In this document: positions 16,840 to 27,505 of the stretch, piece by piece
Numbering within the stretch: the first letter of the stretch is position 1
How the letters are laid out: each line of letters starts with the position of its first letter
Assembly: GCA_016124645.1 (NCBI GenBank)
Contig: WGNE01000024.1
Location: 1-64,000, forward strand
Length of the DNA stretch: 64,000 nucleotides
Direction: 5' to 3'
Source of the DNA: Alphaproteobacteria bacterium
GTDB taxonomy: Bacteria > Pseudomonadota > Alphaproteobacteria > Micavibrionales > UBA2020
Notes under the pieces: model-generated
The model's database searches: none
Seen by the model: only the letters and a program-made list of their open reading frames with translations
Told to the model about the DNA's origin: nothing
Program-made: the position numbers and the translations under genes

Positions 16840-17757
16840 CTACTCTTTCACGATATTGACGTGCCCCGCGTCCCACGGGCCGGGCCATGCCTCGGCCTTG
16901 CCGTGGCGCACCGCGCGGATTTTGGCGAGGGGGATGTCGCGCGAATAAAGCACGCGGCCCGTGCCGCCCTCGCTGCCGTCGGTCATCGGCAGGTCCGAAA
17001 AGACGCCGGTATGGCCGAAAACCTCTTCCGAGGGGATATAGACCGCCGCGCCGCTGCTGTAGTTCTCGCCGCGCGGCTGGCCGCCGTGGCTGGCGCCGCC
17101 GACGTTGCCGACCACGGCGACCGCCGTCATCAGCTCCACCGCCCGCGCGCGCGCGCAGCTATAGACGCGGTGATAGCCCGCGGGCTTGCTGGTCATGGAG
17201 GGCACGAGCAGCAGGTCGATGTCCTGCGCCGCCAGCCGGTGGGAGAGGTGGGGCATCTCGATATCGAGGCAGATGACGAGCGAGAGGTTGAAGCCGCGCC
17301 ACTGAAAGACCTTCACGGCGTCCCCCGGCTCGAAATCCCAGCCGTTGACGGGATCTTTCTCGGACGGCGTCATCACCAGCTTGTCATGGAAGACCGAATC
17401 GCGGTCGGGGAAGAGCACCCAGCTGCGGTTGCGGCACTTGCCGCTCGTTTCGTGCCGCCAGGCGGTCGAGCCCGCGACCAGCGCGACGCCGGTCCGCTCC
17501 GACAATTGCTGCAATGCGGGAAGCGCCTGCGCCGCCGTCTGCGCCATCCAGCCCGTCTCCTCGGCGAGCGGCAGGTCCTTTGGCGCGAAGTGCATCCAGT
17601 GTTCGGAGAGATGCTCCGGCATCAATAAAATATGGGCTTTTTCGTCGCGCGCTTCCTCCATCCGCGCGGCGACCAGCGCCGTCCACTCCTCGATCGAGGC
17701 GAGCTTGTGGGAGAAGTTGACCGCCCAGTGGGCGACGGTGAGGCTGTCCTGTGTCAT
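16840..17757 (-). CDS. Carbon-nitrogen hydrolase (nitrilase superfamily)
   Basis: A 305-residue amidase-fold enzyme. The catalytic Glu-Lys-Cys triad is visible: Glu48 in LLMPEHLSEH, Lys126 in FHDKLVMTPSEKD and Cys163 in LVICLDIEMPH, with Glu167 after it as in other family members. It probably hydrolyses an amide; substrate unknown. The ATG at 17757 follows AAGGAG by nine bases; a TTG six codons earlier lies on that ribosome site and is rejected. It is divergent from the GNAT gene with a 222-base intergenic region in which I see no convincing promoter. Confidence 0.88.
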   Translation of the reverse strand: MTQDSLTVAHWAVNFSHKLASIEEWTALVAARMEEARDEKAHILLMPEHLSEHWMHFAPKDLPLAEETGWMAQTAAQALPALQQLSERTGVALVAGSTAWRHETSGKCRNRSWVLFPDRDSVFHDKLVMTPSEKDPVNGWDFEPGDAVKVFQWRGFNLSLVICLDIEMPHLSHRLAAQDIDLLLVPSMTSKPAGYHRVYSCARARAVELMTAVAVVGNVGGASHGGQPRGENYSSGAAVYIPSEEVFGHTGVFSDLPMTDGSEGGTGRVLYSRDIPLAKIRAVRHGKAEAWPGPWDAGHVNIVKE

Positions 17758-17979
17758 CTCGGCTGGCTCCTTCAAAACGGCGGCGCAAAGGCTGCTTACA
17801 ACTTTTTTTTATTCTGGCAAAGATTTTTCTTGCACGGGGGGGCGAAAAACCTTATTCACGCATCTCTCGAAAATCAGAAAATGTTGCGATGAGCAGATGA
17901 TTGCTGATGGGACAGACAGTAGTCGGTTCTATTGTTTTGCCAATTCAAACCCCTTTGACCAAAGAAGGAGACTTGAAGG

Positions 17980-18870
17980 ATGGTGTTACAGATTGCAAGC
18001 ATAACCAAAGACAGGCCCGAGCTCTTCGGCCTGCTGGAGGAAGCCTACCACACAATCTACGTACCCGCTTTCCCGGACGACGACGAGCGCGAGAGCCTCG
18101 ACAAGTTCATGAAGGCCATAAACGGCGGATTTCCCGGCGTCGGCATTGCCGTGAATCTTCTGGGCGAAAACCTCGAAGATCCAGACAACTACGTGCTGAA
18201 GGGCATCAGCATCGCTTACTATTACGAGGAACAGAACGTCGGGCTGCTGGCCTACAACGCCATCTCGCCCGCGCACCGCGAACGCGGCCTCGGCAAGCTG
18301 ATGGTCCAAAGCCGCATCGACACGCTCAAGGAAATGGCGCGGGACGCGGGCAAAAAGCTCGGCCCCGTGTTCATCGAGGTCAACGACCCCGCGAAGGTTA
18401 CGCCCGAGATGGACAGCATGGACCCGAACAAGCGCGTCGCCATCTTCACCGACTGGGGCGCGAAGCAGATGCCGCTGGACTACGTGCAGCCGCCCGTGGA
18501 CAGGGACAGCAACTACTGCGAAAACCTTTTGCTGATGAACTACCCCGTGGACGGCAAATACGCCGACCGCAAGGGCGTGGAGGATTTCCTGCGCGCCATC
18601 TACCGCGACTACCGCAAGGAGCTGGCGGCGCAGGAGGGCGGGCCGGAGCTTCGCACCGTGCGGGCGGACGACGACGCCTGTTTTCGCAAGATGAAGGCGC
18701 AGCTCGACAAGACGCGGATCAAAAGCGGCAAGAAGAACCGCCAGCCCGGCTACACGGTGGGCGTGCCCGGCTTCGACTTCCTGCACGCCGCCGCGCGCAA
18801 GACGCCGGAGGCCGTGAACGACGCCCGTCCGCAGACGCGCGCGCAGCGAAGACCCGCAGGGCCGTTTTAG
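17980..18870 (+). CDS. GNAT-like acetyltransferase domain protein
   Basis: A 296-residue cytosolic protein. The central part carries a GNAT-like core: GISIAYYYEEQNVGLLAYNAIS then HRERGLGKLMVQSRIDTLKEMAR, where RGLGKLM matches the acetyl-CoA pyrophosphate loop (R/Q-x-x-G-x-G/A). The C-terminal ~70 residues are basic and low-complexity. A tandem second GNAT half is possible (residues 150-230) but not certain. GAAGGAGACTTGAAGG precedes the ATG. The stop overlaps the stop of the convergent Sel1 gene by four bases. Confidence 0.72.
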   Translation: MVLQIASITKDRPELFGLLEEAYHTIYVPAFPDDDERESLDKFMKAINGGFPGVGIAVNLLGENLEDPDNYVLKGISIAYYYEEQNVGLLAYNAISPAHRERGLGKLMVQSRIDTLKEMARDAGKKLGPVFIEVNDPAKVTPEMDSMDPNKRVAIFTDWGAKQMPLDYVQPPVDRDSNYCENLLLMNYPVDGKYADRKGVEDFLRAIYRDYRKELAAQEGGPELRTVRADDDACFRKMKAQLDKTRIKSGKKNRQPGYTVGVPGFDFLHAAARKTPEAVNDARPQTRAQRRPAGPF

Positions 18871-20210
18871 GGAGAGGCGGGGGCCTTCGACGCCTCCGCC
18901 GCCTTCGCGTCCTCACGCGGCGCGGGCGAAACCGTGGCGATGAGGGAGGTCACGGGCTTCCACGCGGCGACTTCGGTCTTGATGCGCGCGATGTCGTCCT
19001 CGCCCAGATGGCTTTCCGCTGTGGTGAGCGCATAGGAAGAGAGGGTTTTCTGGTGGCTTTGCGCGGCGGCGGTCTTGTCCGACAGCGCGTACCAGAAGGC
19101 GGCCTGATGCCAGTCCTGCTTTACGCCTTCGCCGTGTTCGTAGAGGCGGCCCATGTACATTTGCGCGGCGGCGTTGCCCTGATCCGCCGAGCGGCGGAAC
19201 CATGTGGCGGCTTTAGCGATATCTTTCTGCACGCCCGGCGCGCCGTTGTAGGACATGATTCCGAGGTTGAAGGCGGCGGTGGCGTCGCCGGTTTTCGCCT
19301 TTTCCATCTGCCAGCGTTGCATTGCGAGCGACGTGTCCGACAGCTTTTTATGCAGGTGGTCGAGATAGTCGAGAAGTCTGCGCGCATCGTCGTTCCCCTG
19401 CGCTGAGGATTTTTTCAGCCAGACGCGCGCCTTGGCCGTGTCGTTGCGCACGCCGTCGCCCGTCAGCAGGATGCGGCCGAGACTGTATTGCCCGTCGGCG
19501 TTTCCGGCGTTGGCGGACCTGTAGATGAGCTTTGCGCCTGCGATCTTGTCCTGTTTCACGCCCTGTCCGCTCATGTAGAGCGCGCCCAGAATGTTTTCCG
19601 CATCGTGCAGGTTGTCGCGCGGGTTTTCCTTCACGTATTTTTTCAGGATGCCGGCGGCTTTCGCGTAATCCTTCTTCACGCCGCGGCCGGACAGGTAGAG
19701 CATGGCCATCTGATACTGCGCGGCGGTGGAGCCGTCGTCCATGGCGCGCCGGATCAGGGCGACGCCTGTTTCCTCGTCTTTCTTTACACCGATTCCTTGT
19801 AGATAATAGTTGCCGAGGTGCAGCTCGGCCGAGGGGTATTTTTGCGCGGCGGCTTTTTTGTACCATTCGGCGGACTGGACGTCGTCCTGTTTCACGCCGC
19901 TGCCGTAATGGTATGAAACGCCAAGGTCGTACTGGCATTGCGCGTCGCCGAGGTCGGCGGCCTTGCGGTACCATTTGTTCGCCTCGATATAATCGAGCTG
20001 TTGCCTGTATTTGGCGAGCTCGGGGTGGTATTGCAGGGCGGACGGCGGGGTGCTGTAGATCATGCCCAGCCGGTGCGCCGCCCAGATGCTGCCGTGGTCG
20101 GCGCGCCAGCGCAGCGCGGGGAGGCTGTCGCCGTAAACCGTGAAGGCGATGCCTGCCGAGATGAACGAAATCAGCGCAATAATGGCGAAGGGAACGGCCA
20201 GTTTTTTCAT
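18867..20210 (-). CDS. Sel1-repeat protein, membrane-anchored or secreted
   Basis: A 447-residue protein with an N-terminal hydrophobic segment (VPFAIIALISFISAGIAFTVYG) acting as signal anchor, then about nine Sel1-like helical repeats; units such as AAQYQMAMLYLSGRGVKKDYAKA and ADGQYSLGRILLTGDGVRNDTAKA are clear examples of the A-x-x-x-L-G-x-x-Y-x-x-G-x-G-V pattern. The C-terminus is Ala/Pro-rich. Sel1 proteins are usually scaffolds for protein contacts in the envelope; no partner is evident here. Confidence 0.88.
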   Translation of the reverse strand: MKKLAVPFAIIALISFISAGIAFTVYGDSLPALRWRADHGSIWAAHRLGMIYSTPPSALQYHPELAKYRQQLDYIEANKWYRKAADLGDAQCQYDLGVSYHYGSGVKQDDVQSAEWYKKAAAQKYPSAELHLGNYYLQGIGVKKDEETGVALIRRAMDDGSTAAQYQMAMLYLSGRGVKKDYAKAAGILKKYVKENPRDNLHDAENILGALYMSGQGVKQDKIAGAKLIYRSANAGNADGQYSLGRILLTGDGVRNDTAKARVWLKKSSAQGNDDARRLLDYLDHLHKKLSDTSLAMQRWQMEKAKTGDATAAFNLGIMSYNGAPGVQKDIAKAATWFRRSADQGNAAAQMYMGRLYEHGEGVKQDWHQAAFWYALSDKTAAAQSHQKTLSSYALTTAESHLGEDDIARIKTEVAAWKPVTSLIATVSPAPREDAKAAEASKAPASP

Positions 20211-20307
20211 CGGAAACCCTATCGTTCAGGATGTCATGGAATATTGCCGGAATTTTACGCGCCGGATGACTGCAGGGGCAAGAATTTATTGAATATGCGC
20301 TTGCGGA

Positions 20308-20736
20308 CTACTTCTTCAACGTCGCGCCGTTGGTGCCGCCGAAAAGGGAGGGGATGACGTTGGTGTAGCTCGCGCCAAAGACGCGGCTGCGCGAGAAAGG
20401 CTCGTCCGGCTCGAAACTCACCTCCAGCGATCCCTCGCCGAGGCTGGTGATGTCCACCCGCACGTTGTTTTTGGAGGAGGCGTTGATGAGCTGGCGGAAG
20501 CCGACCATCTTTTCCACGTCGCTGTCGTCGATGAGCCCCTGCGTGCTGTAGGACATGCTGTGGCGGTTGAAATTCTGCATGAGAACGCTCATGCCTTCCG
20601 TGGTTTCTTCCCGGGCTGTCTCATGGCTCGCGGGCTGGGGGACGATGCGGGAAATGCCGCGCAGCCAGCGGTCGATCTCGCCCATGTCGATGACCTTCTG
20701 CAGCGGAAGCGCTAATTCATTGATATCTTTTGACAT
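20308..20736 (-). CDS. Uncharacterised small protein
   Basis: A 142-residue protein without signal or membrane segment. Nothing in it matches a family I know; features are a central SYSTQGLIDDSDVEKMVGFRQ and VRVDITSLGEGSLEVSFEPDE region and a flexible Gly/Thr tail. The ATG at 20736 follows GGGA by nine bases; a GTG six codons earlier is the alternative start. The last ORF codons lie 97 bases from the Sel1 gene start, on the same strand, so the two may share a transcript. Confidence 0.55.
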   Translation of the reverse strand: MSKDINELALPLQKVIDMGEIDRWLRGISRIVPQPASHETAREETTEGMSVLMQNFNRHSMSYSTQGLIDDSDVEKMVGFRQLINASSKNNVRVDITSLGEGSLEVSFEPDEPFSRSRVFGASYTNVIPSLFGGTNGATLKK

Positions 20737-20913
20737 TCCAGCAAATCCCGGCACAACGCCGGCCCCATGAACAAAAAGATAACCCTGTCTTTATATTATG
20801 TGAAAAAAGCGGCGGGGTCAAGGAAGGCGGGCGTTGGTGCGCTGCGGTTTTTTTCCTGTTTCCCTTACCGTAAAAATGTTAAGTTTCGGTGATTTTTTGA
20901 CAGGAATTAAAGC

Positions 20914-23263
<2,350 letters not shown>

Positions 23264-23289
23264 TCCATCAGGCAAGCTGAATTGAAAAG

Positions 23290-23318
23290 CACGGGCGTTT
23301 CGGCGCCCGTGTTTTTTT
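23290..23318 (+). terminator. Rho-independent terminator after the aminotransferase gene
   Basis: CACGGGCG / CGCCCGTG stem (8 bp) with loop TTTCGG, immediately followed by seven T. A short A-run on its left side makes weak use from the other strand possible. Confidence 0.88.
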
Positions 23319-23382
23319 ATCCGCATCCTCTTTTTCCACACCCGCCTGCGCGGGCATGGCGAAGCTTTTGGGGTGGGGGTAT

Positions 23383-24615
23383 TTACGCGCTGCGGGGCAG
23401 GGTTTCGGCGATCTTGTCGGCAAGGCGGCGGGCGACGTCTTTCTTGGACAGCTCGGGCCATGTCTCGGCGTCCAGCTTGCTGTCCGCGTCGCGGCGCAGC
23501 AGGGTGACGGTGTTCTCGTCCTGCCCGAAGATCTTGCCGCCGCCGACGTCGTTCAGCACCAGCCAGTCGCAGCCCTTGCGATCTATCTTCTGTTTCGCGT
23601 TCTCCAGCCCGTCATGCGTTTCGGCGGCGAAGCCGACGACGAGTTTCGGGCGGCGGTTGCTTTGCGAGAGGGTGGCGAGGATGTCGGGGTTCTGCACCAG
23701 CTTGAGGGACAGCCCGGCCTCGCCGGATTTCTTGATTTTCTGCTCCGCGGGTTCCGCCGCGCGGTAATCGGCGACGGCGGCGGCGCAGACGGCGATGTCG
23801 GCGGGCAGGGACTTCAGGCAGGCGTCCAGCATCTGCTGCGCGGTTTCGACGTGCAGCACGCGCACCCGCGCGGGGTCCGGCACCTGCACCGGCCCGCTGA
23901 CCAGCGTGACGGCGGCGCCCGCCATTGCCAAAGCCTCGGCGATCGCGTGGCCCTGTTTGCCGGAGGAACGGTTGCCCAGAAAGCGCACGGGGTCCAGCGG
24001 CTCGAAGGTCGGCCCGCTGGTGACGAGGGCGCTCAGCCCCTTCAGCGGGGCGTTATCCTGAAAAAAATCGCATACGGCGCGCACGAGGTCGGGAACTTCC
24101 GGCAGGCGGCCCGTGCCGGTTTCCCCGCAGGCCATGTCGCCCGCGCCGGGGGTGATGACGCGATAGCCGCGCTTGTGCAATGTCTGCACGTTGTCCTGCA
24201 CGGCCTTGTTCTGCCACATGACGGGGTTCATGGCGGGGGCCAGCATGACGGGCCGGTCGGTCGCGAGCAGCACGGTGGAGGCGAGGTCGTCCGCCAGCCC
24301 CTGCGCCGCGCGGGCGATGATGTTCGCGCTGGCGGGCGCGACGAGCACGAGGTCGCAGTCGCGCGCGAGGCGGATGTGCCCCATCTCCTGCTCGTCCGTG
24401 AGCGAGAAGAGGTCGGTATAGGCCTTGTTCTCGGACAGCGAGGCGACGGAGAGCGGCGTGATGAACTGCGCCCCGCCGGAGGTGAGGATGCAGCGCACGT
24501 CAGCGCCCTCGTCGCGCAAGCGGCGGATGAGGTCGAGGCTCTTGTACGCGGCCACGCTGCCGGAAATGATCAGCAATATGCGGAGGCCGGAAAGGTTTTG
24601 CGACGTGGTTGCCAT
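23383..24615 (-). CDS. coaBC: Bifunctional phosphopantothenoylcysteine decarboxylase / phosphopantothenate-cysteine ligase
   Basis: A 410-residue two-step CoA enzyme. The N-terminal flavoprotein decarboxylase (CoaC) shows ISGSVAAYKS, APASANIIAR, PAMNPVMW and the active-site cysteine in GDMACGETGTGR. The C-terminal ligase (CoaB) begins near residue 190 (ALVTSGPTFEPLDPVRFLGN, SSGKQGHAIA) and contains AAAVADYR and the conserved VGFAAET. The start is the ATG at 24615: it aligns with the family and a promoter ends seven bases before it, so longer frames are not transcribed. Other CoA genes are at 30.3-33.4 kb. Confidence 0.95.
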   Translation of the reverse strand: MATTSQNLSGLRILLIISGSVAAYKSLDLIRRLRDEGADVRCILTSGGAQFITPLSVASLSENKAYTDLFSLTDEQEMGHIRLARDCDLVLVAPASANIIARAAQGLADDLASTVLLATDRPVMLAPAMNPVMWQNKAVQDNVQTLHKRGYRVITPGAGDMACGETGTGRLPEVPDLVRAVCDFFQDNAPLKGLSALVTSGPTFEPLDPVRFLGNRSSGKQGHAIAEALAMAGAAVTLVSGPVQVPDPARVRVLHVETAQQMLDACLKSLPADIAVCAAAVADYRAAEPAEQKIKKSGEAGLSLKLVQNPDILATLSQSNRRPKLVVGFAAETHDGLENAKQKIDRKGCDWLVLNDVGGGKIFGQDENTVTLLRRDADSKLDAETWPELSKKDVARRLADKIAETLPRSA

Positions 24616-24621
24616 GTACCC

Positions 24622-24651
24622 ATTATATAGGCAAACTGGCGGGGCGGGCAA
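24622..24651 (-). promoter_or_regulatory. Predicted coaBC promoter placing the transcript start at the ATG
   Basis: On the minus strand TTGCCC (24651-24646), an 18-base spacer, then TATAAT (24627-24622), and six bases later the coaBC ATG. A start seven bases after the -10 is exactly the A of the ATG, with no room for a ribosome site, so a leaderless mRNA is predicted. Confidence 0.6.
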
Positions 24652-24688
24652 ATGGCATCCCGCTATCCCTCTGTTTTCAGGATGAATT

Positions 24689-25948
24689 ATGATTAACCCC
24701 GAAGAGCTTTTGCGGCAAATGTTTCAGGCGGCCATCGCCGCCGCCCAGCCCGCGCTCTGCGTGCCGCCGCACCTGCCCGCTGCGCCGAAGGGCAGGCTGG
24801 TGGTGCTGGGGGCGGGCAAGGCCTCGGCGGCCATGGCGAAGGCGGTGGAGGACAATTGGAAGGGAGAACTTTCCGGCCTCGTCGTCACCCGCTACGGCTA
24901 CGAGGTGCCCTGCGCGCGCATCGAGATCGTGCAGGCCGCCCACCCCGTGCCGGATAAGGCGGGGGAGCAGGCGGCGCGGCGCATGCTGGATCTCGCCGAA
25001 AACCTGACGGCGGATGATACGGTTCTTTGCCTCATCTCCGGCGGCGGTTCCTCGCTTCTGCCCTTGCCGCTCGAAGGGCTGACGCTGGAAGACAAGCAGG
25101 CGGTGAACCGCGCATTGCTCGTCTCCGGCGCGCCGATATCCGAGATGAACACGGTGCGCCGCCACTTGTCCGCCATCAAGGGCGGGCGGCTGGCGGCGGC
25201 ATGCCATCCGGCGAAAGTCGTGAACCTTTTGATCTCCGACGTGCCGGGGGACGACCCCGCCGACATCGCCTCCGGTCCCACGGTGGGCGACGCCACCACC
25301 TGCGCCGATGCGCTGGCGATTTTGGGGAAATACGATATCGACGCGCCGCCCGCTGTCTTGAAAATTTTGCAGGACGGCAGCGGCGAAAGCGTGAAGCCGG
25401 ATGACGCGCGGCTCGCCTCCGTCGAAACCCATCTCGTCGCCACGCCGATGATGGCGCTGGAAAAATCCGCCGCCGTCGCGCGGGAAAACGGCGTCACGCC
25501 CTACATACTGGGGGATGACATCGAGGGCGAGGCGCGGGCCGTGGGGCGCGACATGGCCGCGCTGGCGCTGGAGGTCGCGGCGGACACCACGGAATACAGG
25601 CGCCCCTGCGTGCTGCTCTCGGGCGGGGAGACGACGGTGACCGTCACGGGCGATGGCACCGGCGGGCGCAACGTGGAATTCCTGCTCGCCCTCGGCATCG
25701 CGCTTGGCGGGCGTGACGGCATTTACGCGCTGGCGGGGGATACCGACGGGGTGGACGGCATGGCCGAGGTCGCGGGCGCCCTCTGGCGGCCCGATACGGC
25801 GGAACGCGCGTCCCAGAAAGGCATCAACCCGCAAAAAAGCCTCGAAAACAACGACGGCCACGGATTTTTCGACGCCCTGAACCTCTGCGTCATCACCGGC
25901 CCCACGCGCACCAACGTGAACGATTTTCGGGCGGTTTTAATCCTCTAG
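24689..25948 (+). CDS. Glycerate 2-kinase (DUF4147/MOFRL family)
   Basis: A 419-residue kinase that phosphorylates D-glycerate to 2-phosphoglycerate in this family. Conserved blocks: VVLGAGKASAAMAKAVE, CLISGGGSSLLPLP, RRHLSAIKGGRLA, DVPGDDPADIASGPT, and the MOFRL C-terminal domain LLSGGETTVTVTGDGTGGRN with LAGDTDGVDG. Full length for the family. It is divergent from coaBC across 73 bases. CAGGATGAATT before the ATG at 24689 supports this start over the out-of-frame ATG at 24682. Hydroxyacid substrate fits with the D-2-hydroxyacid dehydrogenase elsewhere in the window, though they are not linked. Confidence 0.9.
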   Translation: MINPEELLRQMFQAAIAAAQPALCVPPHLPAAPKGRLVVLGAGKASAAMAKAVEDNWKGELSGLVVTRYGYEVPCARIEIVQAAHPVPDKAGEQAARRMLDLAENLTADDTVLCLISGGGSSLLPLPLEGLTLEDKQAVNRALLVSGAPISEMNTVRRHLSAIKGGRLAAACHPAKVVNLLISDVPGDDPADIASGPTVGDATTCADALAILGKYDIDAPPAVLKILQDGSGESVKPDDARLASVETHLVATPMMALEKSAAVARENGVTPYILGDDIEGEARAVGRDMAALALEVAADTTEYRRPCVLLSGGETTVTVTGDGTGGRNVEFLLALGIALGGRDGIYALAGDTDGVDGMAEVAGALWRPDTAERASQKGINPQKSLENNDGHGFFDALNLCVITGPTRTNVNDFRAVLIL

Positions 25949-26010
25949 ATGCCACCTGCGGTTTTGCTGTAGATTGAGGTTGTCCATCGCTCCAATTTCA
26001 GGAAAGAAAA

Positions 26011-26817
26011 ATGCTGCGCTTTCTTTTTGTTTCATTCTTCCTGCTGGCCTTTTCAGGTACGGCAAATGCTAGGTCATGTGTAACACCGGAAAACGGCGTA
26101 AAAGAATCGGATGTTGTTTTTAAGGGGAGGGCTCTCTCAATCGTAACGCAAGATTGGAAGCTGACGAATGAGGATGAAAGGCAACTCCAAATAGTTAGCG
26201 GGGTTGAGCGCGCGGCATATATGAAATACTGGTTGGGAAAGAAGCTGACAATAAAATTCCATGTCATTGAGGCGTATAAAGGCGTTGAAGGAAGCGAGGT
26301 GGAAATAGTGGATGGTACAGGAGGAGTGTCTTCCTCAGGTGCAGATTACCGCATAGGAAAAATTTATGTCGTATATGCGGACAGAAGCCGTGATGGCTTT
26401 AATAGCCCAAGTTGTGGAATGGGCGTTGTCTTGGATCACCCTGTGGATAGTCATGACAAGTACGGGGCACAGTTGGCTGTTTTCAAAGCTCAATCGGGTG
26501 TATTCAAGAAGCTGGTTGCTGAATATCCGGATAATGCTGAAATCTATCGTTATCAGGCGATATTTGACGAGGATTACAAAGACTATGCTGCCGCAGAAAA
26601 AGCTTACAGCACAGGATTAAGTCTAAGCGCCGAAAGCTGGCGTTTCCTTTTAGGGTATGGGCGTGTTCTGTTTTTACAAGGAAAGTACAAGGAAGCGCTC
26701 CCGGCGTTGGAAAAGCTGAAAAACCATAAGGAGGCTCACCAGATGTACGTTCAGGCGCTGGCGAAGCTTGGGGAGAGCGGGGGCAAGGCCGCTCCCGTGG
26801 TAGAAGAGGGGCGCTGA
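26011..26817 (+). CDS. Exported protein with NTR/TIMP-like and TPR-like parts
   Basis: A 268-residue secreted protein: signal peptide FLFVSFFLLAFSGTANA, then a domain starting with RSCVTPENGVKESDVVFKGRA and continuing KLTIKFHVIEAYKGV, IGKIYVVYADRS and a second cysteine in SPSCGMG, a pattern seen in NTR/TIMP-like bacterial domains (Cys, V-F-x-G-x-x, V-x-x-x-W/YKG, YLVFA). From about residue 170 two TPR-like helical hairpins follow (YPDNAEIYRYQAIFDEDYKD, AESWRFLLGYGRVLFLQGKY). Base composition is visibly A+T-richer with AT-ending codons than in neighbours, suggesting acquisition. GGAAAG precedes the ATG. Confidence 0.62.
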   Translation: MLRFLFVSFFLLAFSGTANARSCVTPENGVKESDVVFKGRALSIVTQDWKLTNEDERQLQIVSGVERAAYMKYWLGKKLTIKFHVIEAYKGVEGSEVEIVDGTGGVSSSGADYRIGKIYVVYADRSRDGFNSPSCGMGVVLDHPVDSHDKYGAQLAVFKAQSGVFKKLVAEYPDNAEIYRYQAIFDEDYKDYAAAEKAYSTGLSLSAESWRFLLGYGRVLFLQGKYKEALPALEKLKNHKEAHQMYVQALAKLGESGGKAAPVVEEGR

Positions 26818-26913
26818 TTCTCTGAATTTGCCGTCCTTTTTCTGGGCCCCCGGCGCATTAACCCTTTGTTAGCGTTGAAGGGATAGGCTGAATAATGATG
26901 GGAGCATGCCAAT

Positions 26914-27360
26914 ATGGACAGTCGGGATAGAGACGCAATGTTTCGGCGCGGCACCGCGGAAGAGATTCTGGCGGCGCTTTCGCCGCTTATCGACCTGCCC
27001 CGGTCCGAGCAGGCATCGCGCCCCGCGCTGGAAACCCTGCTGAAACTGGTGGTGGAGGCGCTGGTCTTCCTGCGCGAGGAAAAGCGCAAGACCATGAAGC
27101 TGGAGTCGGTCTGCGACGCGACGTCATTCGAAGGCGTCGTCGGGCTCGCCTATAACGAAAGCCTGCCGCCGGATATGCGCACGGCCATCGCCGATTACCT
27201 CTACGAGCTGCCGGGCTTCGTGCTGGAAGCGGTGAACGCGGAGGGCGGCAAAAGCGACGATCCCATCTACGCCAATCTGGATATCGACGTGCCGCGCAAG
27301 CAGCACGATCATTACCGCAGCTTCCTCCTGAAGTCTCTGGCGACGGAGGCGGCGGCGTGA
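26914..27360 (+). CDS. Uncharacterised cytosolic protein
   Basis: A 148-residue predicted helical protein with no signal or membrane segment: AEEILAALSPLIDLPR, a long helix with LVVEALVFLREEKRK, then ATSFEGVVGLAYNESLPPDM and ADYLYELPGFVLEAV. No family recognised. The start is the ATG at 26914; GGGAG is 12 bases before it. Normal high-GC codon use, unlike the preceding gene. Confidence 0.55.
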   Translation: MDSRDRDAMFRRGTAEEILAALSPLIDLPRSEQASRPALETLLKLVVEALVFLREEKRKTMKLESVCDATSFEGVVGLAYNESLPPDMRTAIADYLYELPGFVLEAVNAEGGKSDDPIYANLDIDVPRKQHDHYRSFLLKSLATEAAA

Positions 27361-27505
27361 CGCGCCGCGAGGTCTCCGGCATTTTAACTAAATCCCTTTG
27401 AAAAAGTTCATCTTTTTACGCAGGGTTTTCAGCCCGCGCGTCGTAGAATATTATATACGCCACGTTGTTTTTCGGTTTTGCCCGGCGCGCCGGGGAGGGG
27501 TTCAC

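Noticed and set aside
17901..19406. 501-codon plus-strand frame over the GNAT and Sel1 genes
   Set aside because: Runs through two genes in a different frame from either; Arg/Ala-rich nonsense.
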